Shown piece after piece: positions 60,349 through 64,000 of a stretch of 64,000 nucleotides of DNA. Made by a program: the position numbers and the translations under genes. Position 1 is the stretch's first letter, and the number at the start of each line of letters is the position of its first letter. Source of the stretch: Bacteroidota bacterium (GTDB taxonomy: Bacteria > Bacteroidota > Bacteroidia > Flavobacteriales > Weeksellaceae); contig JAFAFC010000010.1 in the NCBI GenBank assembly GCA_023423715.1, forward strand, positions 23,068-87,067, written 5' to 3'. Under the pieces are notes generated by a model. The model was not told the origin of the DNA and made no database searches. It saw only the letters and a program-made list of their open reading frames with translations.

Positions 60349-60831
60349 ATGAAATTTTCCATTCTTAGCCTTTTAATTTTAACGATGATGTCATGCAAAC
60401 CTAAACAAACTGTGGATACTCTTCCGAAAGATATTTCCCAAAAACCAGGTCACGAATTTGGAAGTCCTAATGTAAATCAGAATCAAAAAATGGAAAAAAG
60501 AATGGCTGAAATTCGTCAAGAATTCGAAAAAATCAAAAAAGAACCTTGTACAGATGCTAGTTTATGGAAATTTGCTCAGGTGGGTTCTAAATCGTGTGGT
60601 GGGCCGCAATTTTACACGGCTTATCCAATCGCAAAAGAAGTTGATGTGCAAAAACTAATTCAGGAATACAACGCCCTTGAAAGTGAATATAATCGTATTA
60701 ACAATGCCATGTCGGACTGTTCCGTTGTAGAAGCACCAGGGGAATTGCAGTGTTTTAACGGTCAAATATTAATGCAACCGAAATTGTCTGTTGATCAAGG
60801 TGTTATCAGCGAAGTAAAGAAAGACGAATAA
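60349..60831 (+). CDS. hypothetical lipoprotein, 160 aa
   Basis: I do not recognise it. The signal MKFSILSLLILTMMSC contains a lipobox, and a helical, charged mature region follows (RMAEIRQEFEKIKKEP) with cysteines in EPCTDASLWKF, SKSCGGPQF, MSDCSVV and ELQCFNG. It faces the GNAT gene and overlaps it by 26 bp at the 3' ends. Confidence 0.7.
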   Translation: MKFSILSLLILTMMSCKPKQTVDTLPKDISQKPGHEFGSPNVNQNQKMEKRMAEIRQEFEKIKKEPCTDASLWKFAQVGSKSCGGPQFYTAYPIAKEVDVQKLIQEYNALESEYNRINNAMSDCSVVEAPGELQCFNGQILMQPKLSVDQGVISEVKKDE

Positions 60832-61342
60832 CATCCAACGTATGTCCGTTTTTGATGTATTCTTGTCTCAGAATACCTTCTTCAATCATGCCTGCTTTTC
60901 TTAGAATATGTCCCGATGATGGGTTGTGTGTGAAATACGTTGCGTAGATTTTATTTAGATGCAAGGTTTCAAATCCAAAATACAAAACCGACTCTAACGC
61001 TTCGGTCATGTAGCCTTGATTTTGGAAGTTTTCACCCATCCAATAGCCAACTTCGGCTTTTTGATGTTGTGGAGAGACATGAAGTCCGATCGCACCCATC
61101 ATTTCTAACGTTTCAGAATTTCGAATAGCAAAAATGTAGGCTTCATGATTTTCTAACCCTTTTTCCGCCAATTGAAGCCAAAAATGAGCATGCTCTTCCA
61201 AATAAGGATAAGGAATGTTTAAGGTGTTTTCCGAATAGATTTCAGACGTATTCAAAAGTTGCAGAAGATTCGGGATGTCTTCTGCAACAGGTTTATTCAG
61301 TACTAATCTTTTCGTTTTAATGTAAGGGAATTGATTTTCCAT
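60806..61342 (-). CDS. GNAT N-acetyltransferase (RimJ/RimL type)
   Basis: This 178-residue enzyme is a RimL-like GNAT: IKTKRLVLNKPVAEDIPNLL at the N-terminus, GYWMGENFQNQGYMTEAL for the acetyl-CoA region, and HNPSSGHILRKAGMIEEGIL. Its TAA lies beyond the converging lipoprotein's end, and its ATG abuts the stop of the gamma-carbonic anhydrase-like gene, so the two are cotranscribed. Substrate unknown. Confidence 0.88.
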   Translation of the reverse strand: MENQFPYIKTKRLVLNKPVAEDIPNLLQLLNTSEIYSENTLNIPYPYLEEHAHFWLQLAEKGLENHEAYIFAIRNSETLEMMGAIGLHVSPQHQKAEVGYWMGENFQNQGYMTEALESVLYFGFETLHLNKIYATYFTHNPSSGHILRKAGMIEEGILRQEYIKNGHTLDVIRLSLLR

Positions 61343-61855
61343 TTATTTATACCAACTCGAATATTTTACGTAATTATTAGCAATTCGTTGGATTTCACCT
61401 TCCAAAAGTTCTTCGGAAATATCCTTAATTTTCACAGCAGGAATTCCAGCCCAAACTTCTCCAGATTTAATATGCGTTCCCTGCGTTACCACAGATCCAG
61501 CGCCAACAATGGAATTTTCTTCTACCAAACAATCATCCATAACAATCGCGCCCATACCAATAAGAACATTGTCTTTAATCGTACAACCGTGAACAATCGC
61601 GTTATGGCCAATAGATACGTTGTTCCCAATGTTCAATGGGAATCTTTCGTACGTTGCATGAAGCATGGTGTTATCCTGAATATTTACTTTATTACCGATT
61701 TTGATGTAATGAACATCTCCACGAATTACGGCATTAAACCAAATGCTGCAATCTTCGCCCATCGTAACGTCGCCAACAATTGTTGCGGTTTCTGCAATAA
61801 ACGTATTTTCTCCAATTTGTGGTGTTTTTCCTAAAAGTTCTTTGATAATTGCCAT
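61343..61855 (-). CDS. gamma-carbonic anhydrase-like left-handed beta-helix protein
   Basis: This 170-residue protein has the hexapeptide repeats of the left-handed beta-helix and the gamma-carbonic anhydrase histidines in MLHATYERF and SIGHNAIVHGC. YIKIGNKVNIQDNTMLHA is typical for the YrdA/PaaY group. The ATG at 61855 (MAIIKELLGK) was chosen; an ATG at 61891 would add an atypical 12-residue extension. Enzyme activity in such proteins is often untested. Confidence 0.88.
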   Translation of the reverse strand: MAIIKELLGKTPQIGENTFIAETATIVGDVTMGEDCSIWFNAVIRGDVHYIKIGNKVNIQDNTMLHATYERFPLNIGNNVSIGHNAIVHGCTIKDNVLIGMGAIVMDDCLVEENSIVGAGSVVTQGTHIKSGEVWAGIPAVKIKDISEELLEGEIQRIANNYVKYSSWYK

Positions 61856-61949
61856 GATTCTTTTTTTATGAATTTGAAGCGGTAAGAACACATATTCGTT
61901 CTATTGATAAAATCTAAATCTTAAATTCTGTCTTCTGAGTTCTTATCCG

Positions 61950-61957
61950 TATTTTTG
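61950..61957 (+). promoter_or_regulatory. -7 promoter element of the Nfu gene
   Basis: TATTTTTG matches TAnnTTTG. It covers a TTG that would otherwise be an in-frame start (61955), so the ATG at 61979 is used. Confidence 0.6.
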
Positions 61958-61978
61958 TATTCCAAATTTAATGATAAT

Positions 61979-62857
61979 ATGCGACAAATACATATAGAAC
62001 CGACTGCAAATCCCAAAGTGATGAAATTTGTAGCGGATTATAATTTGATTCCAGGTTCTGTTGAGTTGGATCGTACTTCTGATATTTCAGAAATTCCGAT
62101 GGCTCAAGAGTTATTCAATTATCCATTTGTGCAAAAAGTCTTTATCACAGCCAATTTTATTGCGGTTGCGAAAGAAGATACGGTGGAGTGGGATCATGTG
62201 GTAGAAAGTTTGAAAAACGTAATTGAGGATGAATTGTTGGCAAATCCAAGAATTTACCTTCAGAAAAAACGTGAGATGTTCCCTATTTATGCGGAAATGA
62301 CGCCAAATCCAGCTGTAATGAAATTTGTTTCAACAGAGTTGATTATTGATGGTTTTGTTGAGGTGAAATCTCGTGAAGAAGCTGCTGAAGTTCCTATTGC
62401 AAAAGCAATTTTGGATGAATTTGCATTTGCGCAGGAAGTTTTTGTTTCGGATAATTTTGTAGCGGTAACCAAAGATTTTTCAGTGGAATGGCATGAAGTG
62501 ATGATGCCAGTTCGTAGTTTTATTGCAGAATATTTGCAAAGTGGAGGTGTGGTTTCAACCATTGAACCTCAAAAACACGAAAATCCAGTTGAAAAAATCA
62601 TCAACCGTGAATACACCGATACAGAGCAGAAGATTTCAGATGTTTTGAATGAATACGTGGCGCCAGCAGTAGAAAATGATGGTGGAAAAATTTCACTAAT
62701 GGAATACGATGCGGAAAATAAAACAGCGAGAATGCTACTTCAAGGAGCTTGTTCTGGTTGTCCAAGTTCTACTGCAACATTGAAAAACGGAATCGAAAAT
62801 ATTTTGAAGCAGTTTTTACCAGACGTGGTAGAGAAAGTAGAAGCAGTAAACGGATAA
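61979..62857 (+). CDS. Nfu/NifU iron-sulfur scaffold with two Nfu-N domains
   Basis: This 292-residue protein has two tandem Nfu N-terminal-type domains (IHIEPTANPKVMKFVADY and YAEMTPNPAVMKFVSTE) and a C-terminal NifU-like domain with the cluster CxxC in LLQGACSGCPSSTATLKNGI. It should carry or transfer 4Fe-4S clusters. The doubled N domain is less usual. The ATG at 61979 is supported by the promoter position. hemH follows 36 bp later; both concern iron. Confidence 0.9.
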   Translation: MRQIHIEPTANPKVMKFVADYNLIPGSVELDRTSDISEIPMAQELFNYPFVQKVFITANFIAVAKEDTVEWDHVVESLKNVIEDELLANPRIYLQKKREMFPIYAEMTPNPAVMKFVSTELIIDGFVEVKSREEAAEVPIAKAILDEFAFAQEVFVSDNFVAVTKDFSVEWHEVMMPVRSFIAEYLQSGGVVSTIEPQKHENPVEKIINREYTDTEQKISDVLNEYVAPAVENDGGKISLMEYDAENKTARMLLQGACSGCPSSTATLKNGIENILKQFLPDVVEKVEAVNG

Positions 62858-62893
62858 TCGAAATTTAACCAAACGAAACTTAAAAAAGGTATT

Positions 62894-63952
62894 TTGCAAA
62901 CAACGGATCAAAACCTTAGTGGACAGCGAAAAAAAGGAATTTTATTGGTGAATTTGGGGTCTCCAAAATCCACCAAAGTGGAAGATGTAAAGGAGTATCT
63001 TGACGAGTTTCTAATGGACGAACGTGTTATTGACTATCGTTGGTTTTTCAGAAATCTATTGGTTCGTGGCATTATTCTAAGGAATCGTCCCGCAAAATCT
63101 GCTGAAGCCTATAAAACGGTTTGGACGGATCAAGGTTCGCCTTTAATTGTGATCACAGAGCAGATTCAAGCTAAATTGCAAAAATTGGTTGACGTTCCTG
63201 TTGAAATTGGAATGCGTTATGCAGAGCCAAGTATCGAAACGGGAATCCGAAAGTTGACAGAAAAAGGCGTAACCGATATTGTTTTGTTCCCGTTGTATCC
63301 GCAATACGCGATGAGTACGACAGAAACGGTGGTTGAGAAGGCAGAAGAAGTTAGAAAAGCGAAATTTCCAACGGTAAAGATCAATTATATAGAGCCTTTT
63401 TACAATCGTGATATTTATTTAGATTGTTTGGCGGAGCATATTCAAGAAAATTTACCAGCTGATTACGATGCGATTCAGTTTTCGTATCATGGCGTTCCAG
63501 AACGACATTTGTACAAAACTGATCCAACCAAAACATGTAAAATTGGCGATTGTTGTTTCCAAGACAATAATCCATCCCATAAATTTTGTTACCGTCATCA
63601 ATGTTTTAAAACGACGGAAGAAGTTATCAAACGCTTGAATATTCCGAAAGAAAAAACAGCGGTAACATTCCAATCTCGATTGGGGAATGATAAATGGATC
63701 GAGCCTTACACCGATGAAACATTGGAAAGGTTGCCTTCTAAAGGAGTAAAAAAGTTAGCAATTTGCTGTCCAGCCTTTGTTTCCGATTGTTTGGAAACGC
63801 TTGAAGAGATTTCCGTAGAAGGGAAAGAAGAGTTTTTACATGCAGGAGGTGAAGAGTTTCATTATTTACCATGTTTAAACGATGATGATCGATGGATTCA
63901 AGTTGTAAAAACGCTTTGCGAAGAAAAGCTACACGAGTTTTATTTGGTGTAG
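62894..63952 (+). CDS. hemH: ferrochelatase
   Basis: This 352-residue enzyme inserts ferrous iron into protoporphyrin IX. Motifs: LLVNLGSPKSTKVEDVKEYL, PLYPQYAMSTTETV, FSYHGVPERHLYK and FQSRLGNDKWIEPYTDE; the histidine in SYHG is the metal site. The start is TTG at 62894, since the next ATG would cut the N-terminal strand. A segment around residues 215-237 has five cysteines (CKIGDCCF and KFCYRHQC), absent in E. coli HemH. It is 36 bp downstream of the Nfu gene. Confidence 0.92.
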   Translation: MQTTDQNLSGQRKKGILLVNLGSPKSTKVEDVKEYLDEFLMDERVIDYRWFFRNLLVRGIILRNRPAKSAEAYKTVWTDQGSPLIVITEQIQAKLQKLVDVPVEIGMRYAEPSIETGIRKLTEKGVTDIVLFPLYPQYAMSTTETVVEKAEEVRKAKFPTVKINYIEPFYNRDIYLDCLAEHIQENLPADYDAIQFSYHGVPERHLYKTDPTKTCKIGDCCFQDNNPSHKFCYRHQCFKTTEEVIKRLNIPKEKTAVTFQSRLGNDKWIEPYTDETLERLPSKGVKKLAICCPAFVSDCLETLEEISVEGKEEFLHAGGEEFHYLPCLNDDDRWIQVVKTLCEEKLHEFYLV

Positions 63953-64000
63953 ATTTTTTGACGTTTTAAAGAATTTATAAAGTTTCGGGCGGCCCAAAGG

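Noticed and set aside
61955..61978. Longer start (TTG) for the Nfu gene
   Set aside because: The TTG lies within the TATTTTTG promoter element, so it is not in the mRNA.
1..64000. tRNA or rRNA genes, CRISPR arrays, insertion sequences, phage or integrative elements, replication origin
   Set aside because: I found no cloverleaf, ribosomal RNA core, regularly spaced repeats, transposase or integrase frames, or dnaA/DnaA-box cluster.

Overview
The window is an AT-rich chromosomal segment of a member of the Bacteroidota, most likely class Flavobacteriia and probably the Chryseobacterium/Empedobacter (Weeksellaceae) side. The evidence is the promoter type (TTTG, a spacer of about 18-21 nt, then TAnnTTTG in front of many genes), the near absence of Shine-Dalgarno sequences, TonB-dependent receptors of the outer-membrane beta-barrel type, an OmpA protein with thrombospondin type 3 repeats, a methionine synthase split into two genes, and strong similarity of the housekeeping proteins to that group. 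The genus is not certain. I saw no rRNA, tRNA, insertion sequence, prophage or CRISPR array.

Layout. 1-10030 is a glycan-degradation region: a GH3 beta-glucosidase cut by the window edge, an operon of glycosylasparaginase, CutC-family protein and GH2 beta-mannosidase, two orphan lipoproteins, and a GH20 hexosaminidase. 10099-12833 holds a SAM-I riboswitch with metY, then ctlX and a folded intergenic element. 12866-17732 holds two tandem paralogous TonB-dependent receptors with matching upstream regions. 17983-25732 is housekeeping: a recJ-nadD-DUF3817 operon, a YbiT-type ABC-F protein, smpB, an OmpA protein, yebC and a small GNAT. 25766-32816 is a MoxR-type cluster (RDD, SpoIIM, membrane protein, DUF4129, DUF4350, MoxR, DUF58), followed by OsmC and a GH63-like glucosidase.

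36100-45957 is a methionine regulon under a second SAM-I riboswitch: metX, a kinase-less ACT-homoserine dehydrogenase, metZ, metH part 1, a fatty acid desaturase with its own promoter, metH part 2 and metF. 45988-47713 has a YghO/BcerS-like acyltransferase and a lipoprotein. 47898-50356 is yicC-gmk-nadA. 50445-55676 is the threonine operon (thrA-thrB-thrC-folB), preceded by an unannotated leader peptide rich in Thr and Ile codons and a terminator-like hairpin, which is a classical attenuator arrangement. 55689-63952 holds DUF4403, a luciferase-like oxidoreductase, a PIF1-like helicase, a lipoprotein, a GNAT, a gamma-carbonic anhydrase-like protein, an Nfu/NifU protein and hemH.

The strongest theme is the aspartate family of amino acids. 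Homoserine can be made by two dehydrogenases: one in the SAM-controlled methionine operon that has kept the ACT sensor domains but lost the aspartokinase, and one in the Thr-attenuated thrABC operon whose kinase domain departs from the usual motifs. The two SAM riboswitch operons also share an identical 14-nt block at their -33 elements.
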